A stretch of DNA of 36,307 bases from Stenotrophomonas maltophilia. GTDB taxonomy: Bacteria; Pseudomonadota; Gammaproteobacteria; Xanthomonadales; Xanthomonadaceae. Shown in pieces: positions 1 to 6,515 of the stretch. Location: NCBI RefSeq assembly GCF_013464915.1, contig NZ_RAVT01000003.1:22828-59134 (forward strand), written 5' to 3'. The translations under genes and the position numbers were made by a program. A model generated the notes under the pieces. The model saw only the letters and a list, made by a program, of their open reading frames with translations, did no database searches and was not told where the DNA came from. Positions within the stretch are counted from its first letter, which is position 1; each line of letters begins with the position of its first letter.

Positions 1-1
1 C

Positions 2-2170
2 CCCGCCCGAACCCTGACCTTTCCACGGCGCACCGCGCTGTCCCTGGCCGCGCGCGCGGCATTGCTGCCCGCCCTGTTGACCGCAATCGCCGCCCACGCT
101 GATGACGCGCCCGAGGGTGCCCGCCAGCTGCCCACGGTCAACGTGCACGCCGACAAGACCACGCCCACCGATGCCTACGCCGGTGGCCAGGTCGCCCGTG
201 GCAGCCGGGTCGGCCTGCTCGGCGAACTCGATTTCATGGACACCCCGTTCAACACCGCCAGCTACACCGCCGGGTTCATCGAGAACATCCAGGCGCCGGA
301 CCTGATACGGGTGATTGCACTGACCGATCCCAGCGTCTACACCGGCGGCTCCAGCGGCGGCATCACCGACTATTTCAACATCCGTGGCTTCAGCGTGGCG
401 TCCTCGGACATCGGCTTTGGGGGCCTGTACGGGTTGATTCCCTACTACCGCGTCACCCCTGAACTGGCCGAGCGCATCGAGGTGTTGAAGGGCCCTTCCG
501 CGTTGCTCAATGGCATGCCGCCGGGCGGCTCGGTGGGCGGCGCCGTGAACCTGGTACCCAAGCGCGCAGGTGATACGCCGTTGACCCGCTTCACCGCCAG
601 CTACGGCAGCGAGGCGCAGCTGGGCGGTCATCTGGATGTCGGCCGCCGATTCGGCGCGGACAAGCAGTTCGGCGTGCGACTCAATGCGGTGCATCGCGAC
701 GGCGACACCGCCACCGATCACCAGCAGCACAGGGCGCAGCTGGCCTCGCTCGGCCTGGACTGGCGCGGTGAACGTTCGCAGGTCTCGATGGACCTGTTCA
801 GCAGTCGCGACCATGTGGATGGCCTCAATCGCGGCGTTTCGCTGGCCGCCGGCCTGGCCGTGCCTCGCCCTCCGAAGGCCAGCACCCTGTTCGCACCCGA
901 CTGGACCTTCAGCAACGTCAAGGACCAGGCCGCCGCGCTGCGCTGGTCGTTCGACATCAATGACCACCTGCAAGCGCATGCGAGCTACGGCCACGGCCGT
1001 ACCGATTTCGATTCCATCGCCAGCGCCACCACCCTGATCACCAACACCGCCGGCGATTTCCGCAACAACTTCGCCCACCAGCGCTTCATCTACAGCAAGG
1101 ACACCGCCGAAGCCGGAATGTCGGCGCGTTTCCGCACCGGCGCGGTCGATCACGCGCTGGCCATCAGCGCAGCCTGGTACCAGCACGACCAGAAATTCGG
1201 CTTCAAGCGCAATCTGCTGGCCCGCGACTGGGTGACCAACCTGTACGACCCACAGTGGGGGCCGGCCATCGATCGCAGCTTCAGCGATGCGTCGCTGCCG
1301 AAGACCGCGGAAGTGCGCACCACCAGCTTCGGTATCGCCGACACGTTGTCCTTCATCGACGACCGCGTCCAGCTGACCCTGGGCATCCGCCACCAGACCG
1401 TGCTCAGTGATACCTTCGATGGCGGCACCGGCAGGCGCACCGCACGCTACGACGCCAGCGCCAATACCCCCGCCGGCGCACTGCTGCTCAAGGCCAGCGA
1501 CCGCCTGTCGCTGTACGCCAACTACATCGAAGGCCTGAGCCAGGGCAGCACCGCCCCGGTCACCGCCGCCAACGCCGGCGAAGTCTTCCCACCATTCAAG
1601 ACCCGCCAGCGCGAGGTGGGTGCGAAGTTCGACTTCGGTCGCCTGGCCAGCGCGCTGAGCGTGTACGAAATCGAGAAGCCCGGCGCCTACACCGACCCGG
1701 CCACCAACGTGTTCTCGTTCGGCGGCCAGCAGCGCAACCGAGGCGTGGAATGGACCGTGTTCGGCCAGGCCACCGAGCAGCTGCGCGTGCTGGGCGGCAT
1801 CGGCTGGCTGCAACCGAAGCTGACCCGTACGCAGGGCGGTATCAACGAAGGCCGACTGGCGACGGCCACACCGCAGTGGCAGGGCAAGCTGGGCGTCGAA
1901 TGGGACGTGCCGACTGTTGCCGGCCTCACCCTCACCGGCAACGCGGTCAGCCTGTCCAAGGGCTACATCAATGCTGACAACAGCCAGTGGGTGGCGGGCC
2001 GCACCGTGTTCGACCTCGGTGCCCGCTATGCGACGCAGGCGGCTGGCCATCCGCTGGTGCTGCGCGCCACCGTGCAGAACCTGACCAACAAGGCGTACTG
2101 GGCGGGCAGCCTCGGTTCGGGGTTGGGTACGCCACGCACCGCCCTGCTGTCGGCCACCGTCGATTTCTGA
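2..2170 (+). CDS. TonB-dependent siderophore receptor, 5'-truncated by window edge
   Basis: Outer-membrane beta-barrel that imports a ferric siderophore using TonB/ExbBD energy. The frame is open to the first bases of the window. Codons upstream of the TTG at 62 encode the basic and hydrophobic part of a signal peptide (RRTALSLAARAALLPALL, ending in AHA before DD), so the true start lies outside the window and TTG 62 is not it. After the signal come a TonB-box-like stretch (LPTVNV), a plug domain with the RIEVLKGPSALLNG motif, and a barrel ending in the typical ...LSATVDF with terminal Phe. There is no N-terminal STN domain, so it is not a FecA-type transducer. It is the 5' gene of an apparent operon with the three inner-membrane genes that follow and is a close paralogue of the receptor at 6516-8714. 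The ligand cannot be told from sequence. Confidence 0.93.
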   Translation, partial: PARTLTFPRRTALSLAARAALLPALLTAIAAHADDAPEGARQLPTVNVHADKTTPTDAYAGGQVARGSRVGLLGELDFMDTPFNTASYTAGFIENIQAPDLIRVIALTDPSVYTGGSSGGITDYFNIRGFSVASSDIGFGGLYGLIPYYRVTPELAERIEVLKGPSALLNGMPPGGSVGGAVNLVPKRAGDTPLTRFTASYGSEAQLGGHLDVGRRFGADKQFGVRLNAVHRDGDTATDHQQHRAQLASLGLDWRGERSQVSMDLFSSRDHVDGLNRGVSLAAGLAVPRPPKASTLFAPDWTFSNVKDQAAALRWSFDINDHLQAHASYGHGRTDFDSIASATTLITNTAGDFRNNFAHQRFIYSKDTAEAGMSARFRTGAVDHALAISAAWYQHDQKFGFKRNLLARDWVTNLYDPQWGPAIDRSFSDASLPKTAEVRTTSFGIADTLSFIDDRVQLTLGIRHQTVLSDTFDGGTGRRTARYDASANTPAGALLLKASDRLSLYANYIEGLSQGSTAPVTAANAGEVFPPFKTRQREVGAKFDFGRLASALSVYEIEKPGAYTDPATNVFSFGGQQRNRGVEWTVFGQATEQLRVLGGIGWLQPKLTRTQGGINEGRLATATPQWQGKLGVEWDVPTVAGLTLTGNAVSLSKGYINADNSQWVAGRTVFDLGARYATQAAGHPLVLRATVQNLTNKAYWAGSLGSGLGTPRTALLSATVDF

Positions 2171-2182
2171 TCCTCGTTTCAG

Positions 2183-2210
2183 GGGCGCCACGTCATTGCG
2201 CGTGGCGCCC
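2183..2210 (+). other. Perfect 10-bp hairpin between receptor and DUF3649 gene
   Basis: The arms gggcgccacg (2183-2192) and cgtggcgccc (2201-2210) are exact reverse complements with an 8-nt loop. The hairpin ends one base before the GGAGAAG ribosome-binding site of the next gene and has no T-tract. It is more likely an mRNA-stability or attenuation element that separates high receptor expression from low expression of the inner-membrane genes than a full terminator. Function is inferred. Confidence 0.6.
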
Positions 2211-2222
2211 TGGAGAAGTGCT

Positions 2223-2522
2223 TTGACCGTTTCCCGTACCACTTCCATGCTGGCGTGGCTGCCCCTGGCCTCACGCATCATCGCCGCGTTGTTCGGCGGC
2301 TATGTGCTGGCCGCACTGTGCAGCATCGCGGCACTGGCGTTGCCCATCGATGGCCGCCAGGCGATTTTCACCGGCATGCTGGCCAGTTTCCTGTTGTATG
2401 CCGGCGCCGTGGTCTGGGTGTTCGCGGTGCGCTCGGCGTGGCGCGCGTGGCTGGGGCTGATCATCGCCGCACTTCCGCTGTGGCTGGCCGCACAGGCAGT
2501 CGGCCCGGGAGCTGGTGCATGA
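2223..2522 (+). CDS. DUF3649 small inner-membrane protein
   Basis: A 99-residue, very hydrophobic protein with about three membrane segments. It resembles the DUF3649 proteins found between siderophore receptors and PepSY-TM proteins in pseudomonads and xanthomonads. I chose TTG 2223 because GGAGAAG (2212-2218) lies 4 nt upstream; the next in-frame alternative is ATG 2247. An in-frame start at 2196 falls inside the upstream hairpin and lacks a ribosome-binding site. The stop overlaps the next start (ATGA), so translation is probably coupled. Its molecular role is unknown; context suggests an accessory part in processing the imported ferric siderophore. Confidence 0.75.
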   Translation: MTVSRTTSMLAWLPLASRIIAALFGGYVLAALCSIAALALPIDGRQAIFTGMLASFLLYAGAVVWVFAVRSAWRAWLGLIIAALPLWLAAQAVGPGAGA

Positions 2523-4129
2523 GCAAGCCCCAGCGTCATCCCAAGCCGCGCGGCATCCGCCAGACCATGTCCGACCTGCATATCTGGGTCGGGCTGCTGG
2601 CCGGTTGGATCCTGTACGCGATGTTCCTCACCGGCACCGCCAGCTACTTCCGCGATGAGCTTTCGCGCTACACCCGCCCCGAGATCGCCACGCCAGCCAT
2701 GCAGCCGGACGCTGCGGCCGTCGCGCAGCGTACCGTCACCACGATCATGGCCGACACGCCTGCGGCCAGCCAGATCAATCTCAACCTGCCAGGCACGCGC
2801 ATGCCGTGGGTGTCGGCAATGTGGGCCAGCCCGGGTGGACGCGGCCGGCACGGCTTCGATTCGGGCCTGTTCGATGCCAGCACCGGTGCACCGTTGCAGG
2901 CACGCGACACAGGCGGCGGCGATTTCTTCTATGCCTTCCACTTCAACCTGCACTACATGCCCGCGACGTGGGGCCGCTGGATTGTCGGCCTGTGCGCGAT
3001 GTTCATGCTGGTCGCCATCGTCAGCGGCGTGATCACCCACAAGAAGATCTTCGCCGACTTCTTCACCTTCCGCTGGGGCAAGGGCCAACGCTCGTGGCTG
3101 GATGGCCATGCGGCGGTGTCGGTACTCGGCCTGCCGTTCCATTTCATGATCACCTGGAGCGGCCTGGTGATGCTGGCGGTACTGTACATGCCGTGGGGCC
3201 TGGCGAAACTGCCGGACAAGCACCAGCAGGCCGAGGTGGTCAGCGAGATGCGGCTGTTCCTGCCACCGCAGAAGGCGGCAGGCCACGTTGCGCCGCTCAC
3301 CGATATGGGCGCACTGGTGCGGCAGGCCGAGCAACGCTGGGGAACCGGTGCAGTGGGCAGCGTGCAGGTGCAGAATCCGGGCGACGAGAATGCGCGCGTG
3401 GCCGTGGTACGGGCACAGTCCAGCCGTGTTTCCACCACGCCGAACTATCTGATGTTCGATGGCAGCAACGGGCAGCTGCTGCAGATCAAGGAGCACTCGG
3501 GCGTTGCCGCCGATACCCAGGGCGTGCTGTATGGCCTGCATCTGGGCCGCTTTGCCGACGCCGCCCTGCGCTGGCTGTACTTCATCGTCAGCCTGGCCGG
3601 CACCGCCATGGTCGGCACCGGGCTGGTGCTGTGGACGGTCAAGCGCCGTACACAGCTGCCCGACCCGCAGTGCCCCCACTTCGGCTTCCGCCTGGTCGAG
3701 CGGCTCAACATCGTCACGGTGGCTGGGCTGTCGGTGGCGATGGCCGCCTATCTGTGGGCCAACCGCCTGCTGCCCACCGAACTTGATGGGCGTGCCGCGT
3801 GGGAGGTGCACGTCTTCTTCCTGGCCTGGGCCGCAATGCTCGTCCATGCCACGTTGCGTGCGCCGAAGCGTGCGTGGGTCGAGCAGTTCATGCTGGGTGC
3901 GCTGCTGCTGGCCTTGTTGCCGGTACTGACGGCGATGACTACGCCGCATCCGCTGTGGCACACATTGGCCACGGGCGACTGGGCGTTCGCCGGCACCGAC
4001 CTGACCCTGCTGGCCCTGGCCGCCCTGCACGCGCTGCTGGCCTGGCGCACCTGGAAGCATGCGCCGAAGTTGAAGCGCGCACGGCCGCCTGCAGCATCGC
4101 GCGATGCCGTAGCGGAGGCCAGCGCATGA
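2519..4129 (+). CDS. PepSY-TM inner-membrane protein, probable ferric-siderophore reductase
   Basis: A 536-residue PepSY-associated TM protein. The first membrane helix follows a basic N-terminus (about residues 18-40, HIWVGLLAGWILYAMFLTG). A periplasmic PepSY region comes next, then a helix pair around WIVGLCAMFMLVAIVSGVI, a second periplasmic domain, and several C-terminal helices from ALRWLYFIVSLAGT onward. Several membrane-embedded histidines could bind haem. Family members such as FoxB of Pseudomonas reduce ferric siderophores at the inner membrane, which fits its place directly after a siderophore receptor. The start is ATG 2519, overlapping the DUF3649 stop by 4 nt; the frame is open further upstream only as a shadow of the DUF3649 gene. 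The stop overlaps the DUF3325 start (ATGA). Reductase activity is inferred from family and position. Confidence 0.88.
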   Translation: MSKPQRHPKPRGIRQTMSDLHIWVGLLAGWILYAMFLTGTASYFRDELSRYTRPEIATPAMQPDAAAVAQRTVTTIMADTPAASQINLNLPGTRMPWVSAMWASPGGRGRHGFDSGLFDASTGAPLQARDTGGGDFFYAFHFNLHYMPATWGRWIVGLCAMFMLVAIVSGVITHKKIFADFFTFRWGKGQRSWLDGHAAVSVLGLPFHFMITWSGLVMLAVLYMPWGLAKLPDKHQQAEVVSEMRLFLPPQKAAGHVAPLTDMGALVRQAEQRWGTGAVGSVQVQNPGDENARVAVVRAQSSRVSTTPNYLMFDGSNGQLLQIKEHSGVAADTQGVLYGLHLGRFADAALRWLYFIVSLAGTAMVGTGLVLWTVKRRTQLPDPQCPHFGFRLVERLNIVTVAGLSVAMAAYLWANRLLPTELDGRAAWEVHVFFLAWAAMLVHATLRAPKRAWVEQFMLGALLLALLPVLTAMTTPHPLWHTLATGDWAFAGTDLTLLALAALHALLAWRTWKHAPKLKRARPPAASRDAVAEASA

Positions 4130-4404
4130 TCCACGTCATTCTGTTCGTGTTGTCTCTGGCCGCGTTCGCCTGCCTGGCACTGGCAATGGAACGCCATCAA
4201 CGGGACGTGCTGCATCGCCTGTTGAGCGTTACCACGACGCAGCAGCTGCGCGCGGTCGGATGGGCGCTGCTGGTGTTCAGCACCGTGTTCGCGATGCGCG
4301 GATTGGGCGTAGGCACCGGCCTGGCTGCGCTGTCCGGGCACACCAGCGTGGCCGCTGGCGTGGTGATGCTGGCGATGGTGGCGCATGGGCGGTGGAACCG
4401 GTAG
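4126..4404 (+). CDS. DUF3325 small membrane protein
   Basis: A 92-residue protein with three predicted membrane helices (starting IHVILFVLSLAAFACLAL), matching the DUF3325 family that closes receptor-DUF3649-PepSY operons. ATG 4126 overlaps the PepSY stop by 4 nt. The TAG stop at 4402-4404 lies inside the GTAG head of the repeat that starts at 4401, so the repeat defines the C-terminus. Biochemical role unknown. Confidence 0.75.
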   Translation: MIHVILFVLSLAAFACLALAMERHQRDVLHRLLSVTTTQQLRAVGWALLVFSTVFAMRGLGVGTGLAALSGHTSVAAGVVMLAMVAHGRWNR

Positions 4405-4460
4405 ATGCCTACCCGGGTGGGCACCGATGCATCACGGCGCCAACCCAGGTTGGCAGCTAC
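4401..4460. repeat. GTAG-headed REP-like repeat pair (SMAG-like)
   Basis: Two inverted hairpin units: gcctaccc/gggtgggc (4407-4422) with GTAG at 4401, and gccaacc/ggttggc (4439-4454) with CTAC at 4457-4460. Head-to-head arrangement is typical of the Stenotrophomonas GTAG REP family. It ends the receptor operon and supplies the TAG stop of the DUF3325 gene. Confidence 0.8.
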
Positions 4461-4507
4461 CGGGCGCGATGAACGTTGCTTCGATTTGCTGGCCTGCGCG
4501 AAAAACA

Positions 4508-4529
4508 GCCGAGCATGGCTCGGCTCTAC
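4508..4529 (-). repeat. Single GTAG REP-like hairpin, also likely terminator
   Basis: The arms gccgagc (4508-4514) and gctcggc (4518-4524) are perfect, followed by tCTAC, which is GTAG on the minus strand. It matches the repeat type at 24342. The minus-strand TAG is the stop codon of the YcaQ-like gene. Confidence 0.8.
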
Positions 4530-5614
4530 AGAAAAGCGGCCATGCGCTGCAGTTCGTCTTCAAGCGCACCACGAAACACCTTGTCGCGGGCCAGTGACTT
4601 GCCGGCATAGCCCACGCTGGACGCCAGTTCACCGTCGCGCACACTGAGATTGGCCCAGCCCACCACCTGGTCGTGCCATAGCACTGGCAACGCGTAGTAG
4701 CCGTACTGGCGCTTCGGCGCAGGCGTGTAGGCCTCGAACTTGTAGACCCAGCCCCATAGCAGTTCGAAGCGGCGACGGTCCCACACCACCGGGTCGAACG
4801 GTGCCAGCAGTCGCACCTGCTCGTCTGGTGCGTGCCGACGCGAGCGCGGGTTCTCGTCGGCCGGCCAGTACCAGGTCGTCCCATCCAGTGTGCAGCTGGC
4901 CAGCTGTTGCCTGGCCAGCTTCAGCGCCTCCCGGGTCTGTTCGGCCAGATGCGGTGCACCGTAGCCCAGCAGCCGCACCAGATAGGTCAGGCTGGCCGAG
5001 GGCAGCGGCGCGTACTTGCGCATCACCAGGTCGATCAGGGCGGCCGCGCGTTCGATCTGCGCCTGCTCGTCGGCATCCGCTTCGACATGGTCGGCCACCG
5101 CGTAGATGCGGGTGCCACTGTCGCGCCGCTGCACCCGCAGCAGGCCACGGTAGTGCATGCCATCAAGCAGATGCGTGCTGGCATTGCTGGTGCCACCCCA
5201 GTAGTTGGTCACCCGACCATGCGCGAATGCCTGATCGACCTCGCGCGGATGCACACTGCCGCGCTCGCGCACGAAGGCCAGCACGTCCGCGGCCCGGCGC
5301 TGGGTTTCGGCATCCCACGCGCGCCTGGAAACACGCGGGTGCATCAACGCCAGGTGCTCGCGCGGCAGGAAGCCGTAGTTCACCAGGCAATCCTCTTCCA
5401 CCGGCAGGCGCGCATAGCGCCGCTCCAGATCACCGGCCCGGTAGTCCTTCACGCGGTGGCGCAGCGTCAGGTCCTGTGCCCTTGCCGGTGCGCGGATCGG
5501 GTCGGCCTGCACGAAGCCCAGGCGCCGGATCGCGGTCAACAGCGTGGTGGGTTTGAACAGCGTGCGCGCCACCGCGTGGCGGCGCAGATCATCGAGGGTG
5601 GGCGTGGCAGGCAT
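4526..5614 (-). CDS. YcaQ/AlkX-like winged-helix DNA glycosylase
   Basis: A 362-residue protein of the winged-helix YcaQ (formerly DUF1006) family, whose studied members unhook DNA interstrand crosslinks by removing alkylated bases. The N-terminal segment LGFVQADPIRAPARAQD contains Gln36-Ala-Asp38, matching the QxD catalytic motif of the YcaQ branch (AlkZ enzymes have QxQ). Other family marks are the LVNYGFLPREHLALMHPR block and the C-terminal LLAPFDPVVWDRRR segment. I chose ATG 5614. The alternative in-frame ATG 5638 lies inside the GTAG repeat, and neither start has a convincing Shine-Dalgarno sequence. It follows the tetR stop on the same strand with the repeat between them. The stop codon lies in another repeat. 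Confidence 0.85.
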   Translation of the reverse strand: MPATPTLDDLRRHAVARTLFKPTTLLTAIRRLGFVQADPIRAPARAQDLTLRHRVKDYRAGDLERRYARLPVEEDCLVNYGFLPREHLALMHPRVSRRAWDAETQRRAADVLAFVRERGSVHPREVDQAFAHGRVTNYWGGTSNASTHLLDGMHYRGLLRVQRRDSGTRIYAVADHVEADADEQAQIERAAALIDLVMRKYAPLPSASLTYLVRLLGYGAPHLAEQTREALKLARQQLASCTLDGTTWYWPADENPRSRRHAPDEQVRLLAPFDPVVWDRRRFELLWGWVYKFEAYTPAPKRQYGYYALPVLWHDQVVGWANLSVRDGELASSVGYAGKSLARDKVFRGALEDELQRMAAFL

Positions 5615-5623
5615 GGCCGCATT

Positions 5624-5695
5624 GTAGATCCACGCCATGCGTGGGTGGGGCCGTCGCGAACCGAGCAACGGCATCCACGCAGGGCGTGAATCTAC
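5624..5695. repeat. GTAG REP-like inverted pair between tetR and ycaQ-like genes
   Basis: The first unit has GTAG at 5624-5627 and arms ccacgc/gcgtgg (5630-5635, 5639-5644). The second is the opposite unit ending in CTAC (5692-5695), built on atccacgc/gcgtgaat with a small mismatch. The minus-strand GTAG at 5695-5692 gives the tetR stop codon. The other head lies 10 bp before the ycaQ-like start. Confidence 0.8.
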
Positions 5696-6276
5696 CGAAG
5701 TCCCAGCACCTCCAGCGAACCGATCACCAGTGCACGCATGCCCTGCTTGAACTCGGTGATCACCTGGCCCTCTTCGTCGTCCGCAATCCCGTAGACGGTG
5801 TCCGCACCGGCAATGCAGTAGAACGCAATCGTGGCCAGCACCCAGCGCGCCTTTTCCGGCGGCAGGCCGAACACTTCGGCCACATGGGCCTGGTGCGAGG
5901 CGATCTTCTCGAGCATCGGCGCGGTCGCCACCGAGTGTCGCAACAGGTAGGGCGGCAATCCAGGGTGCGCCTTCACCACCTCGCACAGCGATTCCACGAA
6001 GACCATCAGATAGCCCTGCAGCCCACCCGGCGCATCGACCGACGCGCGCGGAATCTGCCAGCGCTGGAACACCGCATCAGCCACCAGCCGCTTCAAGGCC
6101 TCCAGATTGGCCACACGCTTGTAGAGCGCCGCCTGGGTCACCGCCAGCTCGGCGGCCACGTTGGCCATGGTCAGGTTCGGCAGCCCCAGCGTGATGCCGA
6201 TGTCGGCCAGGCGCTCGGGAGTGATGGTGGGCGGGCGGCCACGGGCCGGCGCCGGGATCTCGGGTTGCATGCTCAT
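5692..6276 (-). CDS. TetR/AcrR-family transcriptional regulator
   Basis: A 194-residue TetR-type repressor with an N-terminal helix-turn-helix around residues 35-65 (LTMANVAAELAVTQAALYKRV) after an ARGRPPTI linker, and an all-helical C-terminal ligand domain with no assigned ligand. It is divergent from the second siderophore receptor, which it probably controls together with itself. ATG 6276 and ATG 6270 are both possible. An AGGGT lies 7 nt before 6270 but only 1 nt before 6276, so the shorter form (192 residues) may be the real one. The stop is supplied by a GTAG repeat. TetR control of a siderophore receptor is less usual than Fur control. Confidence 0.85.
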   Translation of the reverse strand: MSMQPEIPAPARGRPPTITPERLADIGITLGLPNLTMANVAAELAVTQAALYKRVANLEALKRLVADAVFQRWQIPRASVDAPGGLQGYLMVFVESLCEVVKAHPGLPPYLLRHSVATAPMLEKIASHQAHVAEVFGLPPEKARWVLATIAFYCIAGADTVYGIADDEEGQVITEFKQGMRALVIGSLEVLGLR

Positions 6277-6308
6277 ACCCTAGCGAGGGTGCCAGTAAAA
6301 GGACCCTC

Positions 6309-6348
6309 TTGTCCGCTTCATATGATTTAGTTTATTTTACTCAACTAA
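6309..6348 (+). promoter_or_regulatory. Candidate promoter and operator of second siderophore receptor
   Basis: An AT-rich island in GC-rich DNA between the divergent tetR and receptor genes. TTGTCC (6309-6314) and TATTTT (6333-6338), 18 bp apart, can serve as -35 and -10. The inverted repeat TTAGTT (6327-6332) / AACTAA (6343-6348) overlaps the -10, a classic repressor position. GGAC/GTCC (6301-6304, 6311-6314) is a second small dyad over the -35. Assignment to the neighbouring TetR is inferred. Confidence 0.4.
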
Positions 6349-6515
6349 TTCGGAATGCGTCTGGTTCGCACCCCCGCCGCCATCCGGAATCGAGCCCGTG
6401 GCTCACTTCCCGCCAGGTCCCCACCCAGCCGACAACCCTGCGCTGCGCCCTTCCCCGTGCTTGCCGTCGGCAACGCGCCAGGCGCGTTCGCACCTGCGAT
6501 ACACAGGAATCTGGC

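Noticed and set aside
2300..4060. 586-codon open frame on the minus strand
   Set aside because: It is antisense to the PepSY-TM gene, is rich in His/Gln/Arg as expected of a GC-rich shadow frame, and has no domain.
6309..6515. Upstream extension of the second receptor to TTG 6309
   Set aside because: It would place the promoter and operator-like dyad inside the coding region and give a leader without signal-peptide character.
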